From DSWT01 sp035415725 (GTDB taxonomy: Bacteria > Chloroflexota > Anaerolineae > B4-G1 > SLSP01), in contig DAOOGN010000026.1 in NCBI GenBank assembly GCA_035415725.1, forward strand, positions 1-41,093: 41,093 nt of DNA. The letters are read 5' to 3'. The translations under genes were made by a program, and so were the position numbers. The notes beneath the pieces were generated by a model. That model worked only from the letters and a program-made list of their open reading frames with translations, did not search any database and was not told the DNA's origin. Below, piece after piece: positions 8,993 through 17,820 of this stretch; position 1 is the first letter of the stretch, and every line of letters starts with the position of its first letter.

Positions 8993-9249
8993 CTATTCAG
9001 GCCAGTCAACCTGGCGCAGCAACTTATTCCCTATCGTAGGTTTGGCACGGATTTTGGTAGACAAAGGACTCTTGGATGACGAGATAGGCGTGTTTCTATC
9101 AGCCCATCCCCCCTGCCCCCCTTCTTCCCCGCTTGCGGGGGAGAAGGGGGTTGGGGGGATGAGAGGGCCATCGCCTATAGCCGAGGTGTCAACCCCTTAT
9201 GCATCATCCCCAAAGTCCCATTTGCCACCTGGCAAGGGTGGCTGAATAG
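8993..9249 (+). mobile_element. MITE-like element family B, complete copy 1 (257 bp)
   Basis: Bounded by CTATTCAG (8993-9000) and CTGAATAG (9242-9249), with imperfect similarity continuing inward (GGCCAGTCAACCTGG against CCACCCTTGCCAGGTGG read from the other end). It has no coding capacity; the 89-codon frame across it is low-complexity. Inside is a long GC-rich hairpin (about 9117-9150). A second full copy is at 24400-24649 and partial copies are at 17686, 32867, 36213 and 37322. No clear target duplication is visible. With family A copy 1 it accounts for most of the 524-nt gap between ThuA and the amylase gene. Confidence 0.8.
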
Positions 9250-9260
9250 TTACACAAGAA

Positions 9261-12200
9261 TTACGGTACCGCATAGACGCGCATCACCAGCGGTAGATAC
9301 AAAACCCGCTCCGACAAGCCAAAGGTCCACGCGTAATTCGCCTGCATATCCACCTCATCATGATAGCCGCCAGCAACGAGGGTGACGCGATATTGGTTAG
9401 AGGTCGTCAGGGCCGTCGTCGGTGTGAAGAACACCAAAGATCCAGACAGGTAAGGTAGCATCGCCGTATCAGGATACGGATCGAACGTCGTGGCCCGAAC
9501 CCCTAAAGCACCGGGAACAACGCCATTGTCAACCTGTTCAACCACAAAGGTCGAGGCTGTCACCCGTGCCGGGTCGATCGGACGGCTGATGAGCGCCCAG
9601 ATAGGCTGTCCGGTGTCCCAGGTTGTGGCGTCTGCTTCTGGATAGTGCTCTACCACCAACGGGTCACGCCAGTTGTAGACGACGTCCTCCACCAGCATCA
9701 CACCGCCAGCACCGTAGGAAGTCGTCAGATGGCGATTTTCCGTACCAACGATCGTTCCCCAGTTCTCCACAACATCCCAGGAGCCGCGTGTGTATTTGTA
9801 TTGCAGCGCCGTCTCTTCACCGACGGTAACGGTGTAGGCCCAGGTATTCGCGTCCAGTCGGGTGATCCGCATCGCGCTAGGATTCCACGACGCACCGAAC
9901 ACGGCAGCATTGTCGCCGGCAATGTAGATGGTGTCGGCAGGTGGGGTGAACGGTGGTACGGTGACGCGGAAACGCACTTCGACCTGACGCGCTTCGGCTC
10001 TGCCGACCGTCGGATTGGAGAACGCCGATTTATTCAACGCCGTATCCACGGCCTGCACGGTGTACGTGTAAGTGTGATCCACGGTGACGTTCGTATCCGT
10101 GTAGAGCGTCGCCGGGGCCGGCACACGGGCAATCCGCACAGCGTCGGTGGACGCTTCACCTTCGCCGTAACGATACAGGTCATACGCCGCCAGATCAGCG
10201 TCAGCCACCGGCTCCCATTGCGGGGTGATGTGATCCGTCCCCCAGTGCACGACGCGGAGATTCTGCGGCACAGCAGGCGGAATCGTATCAGCGGAAGCGA
10301 GGACGTGCAGTTCGCCCGGAGACGGCATACCGTCCAAACCGGCGTAGACCCAGTCTCGACCGCCAGTTGTCGAATAGCGGTAGAGATAGAAGAATTCGCC
10401 CGTCTGCTCCGGCAACAGTTGCGCCTGGAACTCATCGTTGTTCCCGGCGTCAACGTTGAACGCGGCGTCCACCCACGTCATCCAGGCAGTGCAATTCTCC
10501 AGCGCAGCGCCGTAGCCGATCTGTGCCAGCAAGCCGGGCGTTGCGCCGGGTTCAGAGGTCACACCTTCGATGTAAACCTGACCGTAGATGTTCTCCGTCG
10601 GTGTAATGCCGATGGTGTGGGTGATCTCGGAGGGCCATTGCAGATTCGCCCAGCCGATGGTGTAGTGTGGCAGCGCGGAGACCTCGTTGGAGAAGTCACC
10701 TTCGTTGCCGTCCGCATCCGCCGCGTTGACCACGTAGTAGTAGAGCGTACCGTTGGTTACGGAGTCGTCCACATAAGTGGTGGTGGGAGAGTCAACGCGC
10801 CCCAGCGCTTCATAACCGCCACCGGAGACGTAGCTGCGGAACACGGTGTAGCTGGCGACAGCCGTCACGGCGTCCCAGGTCAACGTGACGGTGCCAGCGC
10901 CTTCCACAGCGGCCAAATGGGTCGGCGCCGGCGGCGCGGTGATGTCTTGCCCCTCGTCCACGGTGAGGATGGCACCCCACATCGGCGGGACGTTAGCGAC
11001 GACCAGTTGCCCGGCAGCGGTGGCATACGCGCCGCCGTTCAAAGCATCGGTCAGCGCCACCCCGTCCAGCGGCAGATAGCCCTTGATGGGGATGGTGAGC
11101 GTCTGGGTAGTCACGCCGAGGTTCACTGCGACGATGACCACGTCGTCGTCGAGGCGCCGCCCGTAAGCATACAGTTCGGCCTCATCATCCACCAGCAGCG
11201 TGTCGAAAGAGCCGGTACGCAGCGCAGGGTGGGCGTTGCGGATCGCGGCAGTCGCGCTGTAGTGGTCGCGCATCGCCAGATCAGCCTGACGCCAGGCAGG
11301 CAGTTCATCATAGCCAGGCTCGTCGCTCCAGGGATAGGGCTGGCGGTTGTACGGGTCGCTGTAGAAGACACCGCCTTCGTTCCCGGCGCTTGCTTCCCCG
11401 TACCCCACCAGGCTAACCTCATCGCCATAGTAGATAGTGGGCGCGCCTGGCAGTGTCATCTGCATGATCGCCAACGCACGCTGGCGGGCCTTGCCGTCGC
11501 TATAGTCGTCGTCGGTCGGGTCGCCATCCTGGTCAAGCGGGATGAGAACGCGGTTCACGTCATGACTGCCGACGAGGTTCATCAGCGCGTAGAAGGCTTC
11601 CGGTGGATAATCCTCTTGCAGGCTGTGCAGGACACTGTCGAACTCACTGACCTTAAGCGCCTTGATACTGCTGTTGGTGTCCGTCCAGTCCGTCTCACGC
11701 AGCACGCCGATGATGGCATTGCGGAAGCGGTAGTTCATCGTGCTATCAAGCTGGTCGCCGAGCATAAAGCGGCTGGCGTCGCCCCATTCCTCGGCGATGG
11801 TGATGGCATCGGCCTTAGCAGCACGGACGTCGTCGCGCCAGTCGCGCCAGAAACTCGGATCCACGTCGCCGGCCACATCGAGTCGCCAACCGTCGGCGCC
11901 TTGCTCCAGCCAGTAGCGGGCGACGGCCTGGGTATCGCTGTAAATGTATGAGCGAACCGCCGGCACATTGGTGGTGTTGAGTTTAGGCAGCGAGTCATAC
12001 CCCCACCACGCCTCATAAGTAGTGTCACCCGCGCACGGACCGCTCCCGGCGGGGCTGGCCGGGCGGAAGTAGTACCAACTGCGGTAGGGGCTGTCAAGCG
12101 CTTCACACGCGCCGACCGTCCCATAGTGCCCATAACGGTCGAAGTACGTACTATCGCTGGAGGTGTGGTTGAAAACGCCGTCCAGGATCAGGTGCATTCC

Positions 12201-14351
12201 CCGGTCATGCAGTTCTTGCGTCAGGGTGATGAAGGTCGATGGATCGCCGAAGGCATCGTCGATGCTCTTGTAGTCGGTCGTGTCGTACTTGTGGTTGGAG
12301 GGCGACTCGAAGATGGGGTTAAGGTAGAGCGCAGTGACGCCCATCTCGTGCAGGTAATCCAGTTTGTCGATGATGCCCTGCAAGTCACCGCCGTAGAATA
12401 GCTTGCTGTACGAACCTTCCCATTCCCCGGCCACCCGCGGATCAGGGACGATCCAGTTCCACTGCGGCGCGGTCAAGACACCGGGCGTTTCGTTGTAGAA
12501 GAAAGTGCCGCTGATCGGGTCGTTGGCGTCTACGCCGTTGCGAAAGCGGTCGGGGAAAATCTGGTAGACGACGGCGTCTTTGAACCAGTCGGGCGTGTTG
12601 AAGGCGGGATCGTACACGTCAATCTGCCACGAGGCGTCCGGCGAGGCGGCGTAGGTGCGGCCCAAGCCGCCATCGTACAGATCATCATCCTCATAGTAGG
12701 CGATGTCGGTTCCATCGTTGACGATAAACCGATAGTAGAGGATGGTGAGGGAATCAGGCGCGGTCAACGATAATTCCCAGATATCGTAGTCGAACGTCTT
12801 TCCGGGGATGGTCGTGACCTTCGTCATCGCAGCGAGAGTCTGCTGACCGAGCGCCGTATTCCACAAGCGTACCTTGACGCCGGTGACGTCATTGGCAAAG
12901 GTGCGGAAGCGCAGCGTGATGTCCGTGCCGGTGGGGACCGCGCCGAAGGGCTGACGGTAGAAGTCGTCGCGAGAATCGTGCGCCAGGCCCTCGGCCATCA
13001 CGAAATCATCCGGCGCCGGGGAAAGTGACACCGTCATCATCCCCCGCCCTGTCGCCAGGTCCAGCACAAAGTAGACGGTCTGGTTGGGTGCAGTGGTGGT
13101 GAAGTCAATATTCTGCGCGTTCTTGTTGCGTCCGTCTGCACCCCAGGCGTCCCAACTGCCGGTGGTCGTGAATTTGCCGCTGTAATTGCCCTTCGTCGGG
13201 ATCGTGTAGGCGAGAGCGTAAAGCCGCTGGCCGGCCGCCGTCATCGCCGTCGCCGGATCGGCGTTGTTCCAACTCTGGAAACTTCCTACCGCCGTCAAGG
13301 ACGTGGGCAAGTCATCGTAAGCGTTGACGATGTTCTGCGCAGGGAGCAATTTCCAACCCGCGTCATTGACGTGGTTGTTCGTGTCAAATGTGAATTTGAC
13401 CGTCTGATTCGCGGTGCCGGTGTTCACCCAGGCGTTGTCGGCGGGGAAAGCGTGCCCCCAGTTGTTACACTCAACCACCTTCCACTCAACGCGCCCGGCT
13501 GTAGTAACGGTGTAATCCAACGAGAAGATGCCATCGCCGCCGATGAGGTCGCCATGGGTGCCGTCGTCGTAAAGGGAATCGGCAGTGTTGTTCCAATCAT
13601 TCATTCCGCCGGCCAGGCACCAGTTTCCCGTGCCGCTGCCGTTATGGGTGATGAGCATCCGTCCCGTGTTGGTATCCAGCAGGAAAATCACCGTCTCATT
13701 AACGGTGGCCGTGGTAAAAGCGATGTTTGCAGCGTCCGTACTGCGCCCATCCGCCCCAAAGCCATCCCATGTGCCGGTCGCCACCACTTTGCCGTTGTAG
13801 TCACCCGGCGTCGCTATCGAATAGGCCAGATAGTAAATGCCGCTGCCCACATACGTCATGGCTGTGGCAGAGTTGGCATTGTTCCAGCCTTGAAAGTCGC
13901 CGACGGCGGTAAAGCTGATCGGCAGCGTATCCACTACATTAACAATGTTCTGCGCCGGGAGCAGGTCCCAGCCTGCATCGCCGCTATGATCGTTGGTATC
14001 AAAGGTGAACTTGACCTTCTGGCTGGCAGCGGCGGTGTTGAACCAGGCATTTTGAGCGGGATGGGTAGTACCCCAATCCCCACACTTGACAACCTTCCAC
14101 TCGTAGCGGTCCGCCGCCGCGACCGTATAATCCAGCGAGAAGATGCCGTCTTCAGGGATCACATCACCGTGCGTGCCGTCATCATACAGCGGTGTGCTGG
14201 CGTTGTTCCAACCCTGGAAACTCCCCGCCACACACCAACGGCTCGGCGCGGCCGGCGCCGCAGTCGGCGCCGCATGGACTGCCGCCGGGGGTGTGAATAC
14301 TCCGGCTAACAGTGCCAACAGCATGACAATCGAACAAAGTTGACGTTGCAT
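9261..14351 (-). CDS. Secreted multidomain amylopullulanase / alpha-amylase (GH13)
   Basis: The start is ATG 14351, preceded by AAGGAGGG at good spacing, giving 1696 residues. A signal peptide covers residues 1-27 (hydrophobic MLLALLAGVF, cleavage after VHA). Residues about 37-242 and 243-446 are two copies of a paired starch-binding-type module (CVAGSFQGWNN / WCLAGGMNDWNN). An N-terminal glycosidase domain spans about 447-580. The GH13 barrel follows: YQIFPDRF, LNPIFESPSNHKYDTTDY, GWRLDVAGD (nucleophile D825), IAEEWGD (acid/base E854) and GSHDVNR (D931). The tail carries FnIII (1139-1228), a GWANLQWP domain, FnIII (1357-1448), a CBM20-like domain (about 1456-1561) and an Ig-like domain, ending YLPLVMR. 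It should cleave alpha-1,4 and perhaps alpha-1,6 bonds in starch, glycogen or pullulan outside the cell. Divergent from the fused hydrolase. Confidence 0.93.
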   Translation of the reverse strand: MQRQLCSIVMLLALLAGVFTPPAAVHAAPTAAPAAPSRWCVAGSFQGWNNASTPLYDDGTHGDVIPEDGIFSLDYTVAAADRYEWKVVKCGDWGTTHPAQNAWFNTAAASQKVKFTFDTNDHSGDAGWDLLPAQNIVNVVDTLPISFTAVGDFQGWNNANSATAMTYVGSGIYYLAYSIATPGDYNGKVVATGTWDGFGADGRSTDAANIAFTTATVNETVIFLLDTNTGRMLITHNGSGTGNWCLAGGMNDWNNTADSLYDDGTHGDLIGGDGIFSLDYTVTTAGRVEWKVVECNNWGHAFPADNAWVNTGTANQTVKFTFDTNNHVNDAGWKLLPAQNIVNAYDDLPTSLTAVGSFQSWNNADPATAMTAAGQRLYALAYTIPTKGNYSGKFTTTGSWDAWGADGRNKNAQNIDFTTTAPNQTVYFVLDLATGRGMMTVSLSPAPDDFVMAEGLAHDSRDDFYRQPFGAVPTGTDITLRFRTFANDVTGVKVRLWNTALGQQTLAAMTKVTTIPGKTFDYDIWELSLTAPDSLTILYYRFIVNDGTDIAYYEDDDLYDGGLGRTYAASPDASWQIDVYDPAFNTPDWFKDAVVYQIFPDRFRNGVDANDPISGTFFYNETPGVLTAPQWNWIVPDPRVAGEWEGSYSKLFYGGDLQGIIDKLDYLHEMGVTALYLNPIFESPSNHKYDTTDYKSIDDAFGDPSTFITLTQELHDRGMHLILDGVFNHTSSDSTYFDRYGHYGTVGACEALDSPYRSWYYFRPASPAGSGPCAGDTTYEAWWGYDSLPKLNTTNVPAVRSYIYSDTQAVARYWLEQGADGWRLDVAGDVDPSFWRDWRDDVRAAKADAITIAEEWGDASRFMLGDQLDSTMNYRFRNAIIGVLRETDWTDTNSSIKALKVSEFDSVLHSLQEDYPPEAFYALMNLVGSHDVNRVLIPLDQDGDPTDDDYSDGKARQRALAIMQMTLPGAPTIYYGDEVSLVGYGEASAGNEGGVFYSDPYNRQPYPWSDEPGYDELPAWRQADLAMRDHYSATAAIRNAHPALRTGSFDTLLVDDEAELYAYGRRLDDDVVIVAVNLGVTTQTLTIPIKGYLPLDGVALTDALNGGAYATAAGQLVVANVPPMWGAILTVDEGQDITAPPAPTHLAAVEGAGTVTLTWDAVTAVASYTVFRSYVSGGGYEALGRVDSPTTTYVDDSVTNGTLYYYVVNAADADGNEGDFSNEVSALPHYTIGWANLQWPSEITHTIGITPTENIYGQVYIEGVTSEPGATPGLLAQIGYGAALENCTAWMTWVDAAFNVDAGNNDEFQAQLLPEQTGEFFYLYRYSTTGGRDWVYAGLDGMPSPGELHVLASADTIPPAVPQNLRVVHWGTDHITPQWEPVADADLAAYDLYRYGEGEASTDAVRIARVPAPATLYTDTNVTVDHTYTYTVQAVDTALNKSAFSNPTVGRAEARQVEVRFRVTVPPFTPPADTIYIAGDNAAVFGASWNPSAMRITRLDANTWAYTVTVGEETALQYKYTRGSWDVVENWGTIVGTENRHLTTSYGAGGVMLVEDVVYNWRDPLVVEHYPEADATTWDTGQPIWALISRPIDPARVTASTFVVEQVDNGVVPGALGVRATTFDPYPDTAMLPYLSGSLVFFTPTTALTTSNQYRVTLVAGGYHDEVDMQANYAWTFGLSERVLYLPLVMRVYAVP

Positions 14352-14459
14352 ATTTCCCTCCTTAAAACTTATTGAACGATGATATAGTTTGAGTCTCCCT
14401 ATTGTGGTTAAAGTTCCATAGGCGCCTCCTCGAAGCAAAACAATTCCTAACTCCCATAG

Positions 14460-14465
14460 TATAAT
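14460..14465 (+). promoter_or_regulatory. Candidate -10 box in the divergent intergenic region
   Basis: A perfect TATAAT lies in the 207-nt AT-richer space between the divergent amylase and MBL-esterase genes, 94 nt before the plus-strand start. I find no convincing -35 at 16-18 bp, so this is only a candidate. No repeat is recognised in the rest of this interval. Confidence 0.35.
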
Positions 14466-14558
14466 GAGCACAACGCGAAAAAACAAGTCACATTTTCCAT
14501 ATTCAAAGTGCAAATATCACCCTTGAAGTACTCAGAGGATTTTCTCTAAGGAGGCGTT

Positions 14559-16352
14559 ATGACTGTACCCTTTACGACCCAAACCGTCACCGACGGCGTC
14601 TGGCACATCCAGGACGAGCGCGGCGGGGCGATGTACCTCGTCGCCGGAGAAGAGCGCGCGCTGCTCATCGACACCGGCTTCGGCACGGGTGACCTGGCCG
14701 CGCACGTCGCCACACTCACCGATTTGCCTGTCACCGTGGTGAATACCCACCATCACATGGATCACACGCTCGGCAATAAGTATTTTGCCCAAGTCTACAT
14801 CCACACCGACGACGCACCGCTGGTGCAGGAGTCGTCCGCAAAGTTGATTCCGATTTACGACGGCTACACCTTCGACCTGGGTGGACGCATCTTGCGCGTC
14901 ATCACCGTGCCGGGACATACACCCGGCTCCATCTGTCTGCTGGACAAGGCTGACCGCATCCTCTTCACCGGCGATTCGCCCCGACCGGGCGCAGTGATGT
15001 TGCATTTGCCGGCCTCTCTCACCGTGCAGGCGTTCTTCAGCGGTATGTTGCGTCTGCGGACGTTCGCCGCCGACTTCGACACCATCGCGCCGGCCCACGG
15101 GGCACCGCAGCCCGTTGGCACGTTGCTGGACGACCTCATCACCTGCGCCGCGCAAATCCTCGACGGCGATCGGGTCGGCACACCGCAGACGACCCGCTTC
15201 GGTGATTGCCTGCGGGCGGAATATGGCAGCGCCGGCATCCTGTATCTGCCCGACAAGCTATACTCTCGCTGGGGCGAAGGCGAGGACATCATCTCGCCGG
15301 AAGTCCACGCCGACCGCAGTGCAACCTTGCGCGTCAAAGCGCCGCACGCGCAACGGGTGCTGCTCAACGCCACGACGATCCTCAACGCTCTGGGCAGCGC
15401 CGACAGCAACATCGCCTTCCACGAGAAGAACGCAGACGGCGTCTGGTCACTCACCTTGCCGCCCCTGCCGCCGGATATCTACGATTACAGCTTCCTCATC
15501 GACGGCGTCGGCTTTACCGATCCCCACAATCCCGATGCACAGACCGGCTTTATGGCTCCACGCAGTCTGCTCATCATCCCCCATGCAACGGGCGAAAACT
15601 ACTTCGACGCGCGGGATGTACCGCATGGGACGCTCCACCGCCATTACTACACCTCGCGGACGCTCGGCGACGTGCGCGATGTCTATATCTACACGCCGCC
15701 GGATTACGCGGAACACTCCCACGCGACCTATCCTGTCCTCTACTTGCTCCACGGCGCGGGCGACGTCGCCGGAAGTTGGAGCACCATGGGGCAGGCGCAC
15801 TTGATCATGGACAATTTGCTCGCCGAGGGCCAGGCCGAACCGATGATCATCGTCATGCCGTTCGGCCACGCACTGCCGCGCTCGGTCCCGTGGGGCGAAC
15901 GCTGGCAGAAGAACACCTCCCTCTTCGAGCAAGACCTGCTCACCGACGTGCTGCCGCTGGTCGAATCCACCTATCGTGTGCCAACCGACCGCGAGCATCG
16001 CGCCATCGCCGGGCTGTCGATGGGCGGTGCGCAGACAGATCACATCGGCCTGGGACATCTCGATCTGTTCAGCGCTGTCGGCATCTTCAGCGCAGGAGCG
16101 CCCAACTTCGCCGCGCGCCACGCCGATCTGCTCGCCGATCCCGCCGGGACAAATGCCAAACTCAGCCTGCTCTTCCTGGGCTGTGGGACGTTGGACACGC
16201 TGGCAGCAGAAGGGATGGAAGAACTGCATAGACTGCTCACAGAAAAAGGCATCGTACACACCTATTGGACGCTGGAAGGCGCGGCGCATACGTGGGTCGT
16301 GTGGCGTAGGGCGCTCTACAACGAATTCCTGCCGCGGTTGTGGCGCGCGTGA
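14559..16352 (+). CDS. Fusion of metallo-beta-lactamase-fold hydrolase and CE1-type (enterochelin-esterase-like) esterase
   Basis: A 597-residue protein with AAGGAGG four bases before the ATG. Residues 1-200 are a metallo-beta-lactamase domain with H64, H66, D68, H69 (THHHMDH), H120 (PGHTPGS), D139 (FTGDS) and H180, the complete two-zinc set. Residues about 245-345 look like a beta-sandwich of the CBM48/E-set kind (ATLRVKAPHAQRVLLN...YDYSFLIDGVGFTDPHN). Residues 360-597 are an alpha/beta-hydrolase esterase of the Esterase-D/CE1 type: YPVLYLLHGAGD, nucleophile S487 in GLSMGGAQT and His 577 in GAAHTWVVWRR. No signal peptide is evident, so it is probably cytoplasmic. The two catalytic domains suggest sequential hydrolysis of an acylated or phosphorylated substrate, but that is inference. 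MATE follows with a GTGA overlap. Confidence 0.88.
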   Translation: MTVPFTTQTVTDGVWHIQDERGGAMYLVAGEERALLIDTGFGTGDLAAHVATLTDLPVTVVNTHHHMDHTLGNKYFAQVYIHTDDAPLVQESSAKLIPIYDGYTFDLGGRILRVITVPGHTPGSICLLDKADRILFTGDSPRPGAVMLHLPASLTVQAFFSGMLRLRTFAADFDTIAPAHGAPQPVGTLLDDLITCAAQILDGDRVGTPQTTRFGDCLRAEYGSAGILYLPDKLYSRWGEGEDIISPEVHADRSATLRVKAPHAQRVLLNATTILNALGSADSNIAFHEKNADGVWSLTLPPLPPDIYDYSFLIDGVGFTDPHNPDAQTGFMAPRSLLIIPHATGENYFDARDVPHGTLHRHYYTSRTLGDVRDVYIYTPPDYAEHSHATYPVLYLLHGAGDVAGSWSTMGQAHLIMDNLLAEGQAEPMIIVMPFGHALPRSVPWGERWQKNTSLFEQDLLTDVLPLVESTYRVPTDREHRAIAGLSMGGAQTDHIGLGHLDLFSAVGIFSAGAPNFAARHADLLADPAGTNAKLSLLFLGCGTLDTLAAEGMEELHRLLTEKGIVHTYWTLEGAAHTWVVWRRALYNEFLPRLWRA

Positions 16353-17689
16353 CCCACGCCGGTTTACACGATCTCACCCAGGGCAGGCTCCGTGACAACA
16401 TTCTGCGTCTTTCCTGGCCGACCCTGGTCAGTCAACTGCTGTTTATGGTTCCGTCGCTGTACGACGCCGTGTGGCTGGGCAAACTTGGCTCGGCGGCGCA
16501 GGCCGCCGCCGGATTGGCAACCTCGGTGCGTGTCACGATGATCAGCGTGTTGATGGGGTTGAGCGGCGCGGGCAGTGCGGTCGTCGCCCGTTACATCGGC
16601 GCCAAAGACCAGCAGAATGCCAACCTCGCCACCATGCAATCCATCATTCTGATGCTGCTGGCCTCCGGCAGCCTGGGCCTGATCGGCGTGATTTTCACCG
16701 CGCCGCTGATGCGCCTGGGCGGGGCCGACGCCGAAACGCTCCCGCTGGCCGTGCGTTACGGGCGCATTCTCTTCGGTGGGCTGATCGCCATGGAAATGGT
16801 GCCCAGCGTCGGCGGGATGCTCAACGGCATCGGCGCGCCGAAGATCTGGCTGGGTATGACGGCGTGGGTGATGGGCATGATACTGATCGCCGAACCGCTG
16901 TTGGTGATGGAGTTAGGGCTGGAAGGAGCGGTGCTCGCATGGGTAGGGTCCCATACGATAGCCATGGTATGGGGATGGCGGCAGCTCGTGGCCGGGCGCG
17001 CGCCCGTGCGCCTCGATCGGCACGACCTGCGGCTGGATTTCCCGATGATGCAGCGCGTACTGCGTATCGCCGCGCCAACGATCATCCAACGGGGCACGCC
17101 CAACCTGGCGATGACGCTGTTGACGCGCTTCGTCTCCGAGTATGGCGCAGCAGCGCTGGCGGCATGGACGGTGGCGCAGCGCATCTTCGGCTTCGCGCAA
17201 GTGCCCGGCATGGCGCTGTCGCGCATCTCGCCGGCCATGGTGGGGCAAAATCTCGGCGCGCAACAACCGGAGCGCGCCGAGCGCGGCGTCAATCTGTTGA
17301 TGTGGATGACGCTTATGGTCACCGGCATGGTGTTAGGCGCGCTGGTGATTTTCGCGCCGCCGGTGTTCGCTTTGTTCAGCGACGACGTCGAAGCCACCGC
17401 CGCCGGCATACAGATGCTGCGGATGCTGGCGCTCGGCTATCTGGCAAACACGCTCACCCTGGTGCTCAACGGCGCACAGACCGGCGCCGGCGACGCCGTC
17501 GCGCCGATGGTCATCAACATCGTCGCCCTGTGGGTCATTCAGATTCCACTCGTGTACCTGTTCTCGCAAATACTCCGCCTGGGGGTGACAAGCATCTGGA
17601 TCGCCCTGGTGATCGGTTGGTTGGTGCAATTTGCCTTGCTGATGTACCGGCAGCGACAAGGGGTATGGAAACTGAAACAAATATGGTAA
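16349..17689 (+). CDS. MATE-family multidrug/metabolite exporter
   Basis: About 446 residues with some twelve hydrophobic segments in two related halves (LSWPTLVSQLLFMVPSLYDAVWLGKLG... and RIAAPTIIQRGTPNLAMTLLTRFVSEYGAAALAAW...). This is the MatE pattern of a sodium- or proton-coupled antiporter in the inner membrane. I prefer GTG 16349, which overlaps the TGA of the esterase (GTGA, 16349-16352), over GTG 16340. No SD is seen, so translation is probably coupled. Coupling implies that the exporter handles a substrate or product of the fused hydrolase, which is inference. The TAA stop lies at the very edge of a family B repeat. Confidence 0.9.
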   Translation: MTHAGLHDLTQGRLRDNILRLSWPTLVSQLLFMVPSLYDAVWLGKLGSAAQAAAGLATSVRVTMISVLMGLSGAGSAVVARYIGAKDQQNANLATMQSIILMLLASGSLGLIGVIFTAPLMRLGGADAETLPLAVRYGRILFGGLIAMEMVPSVGGMLNGIGAPKIWLGMTAWVMGMILIAEPLLVMELGLEGAVLAWVGSHTIAMVWGWRQLVAGRAPVRLDRHDLRLDFPMMQRVLRIAAPTIIQRGTPNLAMTLLTRFVSEYGAAALAAWTVAQRIFGFAQVPGMALSRISPAMVGQNLGAQQPERAERGVNLLMWMTLMVTGMVLGALVIFAPPVFALFSDDVEATAAGIQMLRMLALGYLANTLTLVLNGAQTGAGDAVAPMVINIVALWVIQIPLVYLFSQILRLGVTSIWIALVIGWLVQFALLMYRQRQGVWKLKQIW

Positions 17690-17816
17690 CTCTTCAGCCC
17701 CCCTTGCCAGGTGGCAAACAGCGGGTCGACACTTCGGCCAGCGGCGACGCCCCCCTTATTCCCCTAACCCCCTTCTTCCCCGCAAGCGCAGCGGAGCATT
17801 TTGTGATCTACTGAGT
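17686..17816 (-). repeat. MITE-like family B, partial copy
   Basis: Begins GTAACTCTTCAGCC and continues CCCTTGCCAGGTGGCAAA, ACTTCGGCCAGC and CCCCTAACCCCCTTCTTCCCC, the same order as the right end of the full copies read in reverse. The distal part is lost. Its first TAA is the MATE stop codon. Confidence 0.75.
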
Positions 17817-17820
17817 CTAG

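Noticed and set aside
8976..9245. Plus-strand 89-codon frame
   Set aside because: It runs through the MITE-like element. The peptide is low complexity (PPCPPSSPLAGEKGVGG), no coding signal or SD is present, and the same DNA occurs at other intergenic sites.
9645..11951. 768-codon plus-strand frame opposite the amylase
   Set aside because: It is antisense to the GH13 gene, whose motifs are intact. The translation is rich in Arg, His and Val without domains, as expected of a GC-rich shadow frame.
14460..14465. Firm promoter call for the divergent region
   Set aside because: TATAAT is perfect, but no -35 or extended -10 supports it, so it is listed only as a weak candidate.
16471..17814. 447-codon frame overlapping the MATE gene in another phase
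   Set aside because: Extremely Arg/Ala/Gly-rich with no motifs; the MATE frame has coherent membrane segments and the correct coupling to the upstream stop.
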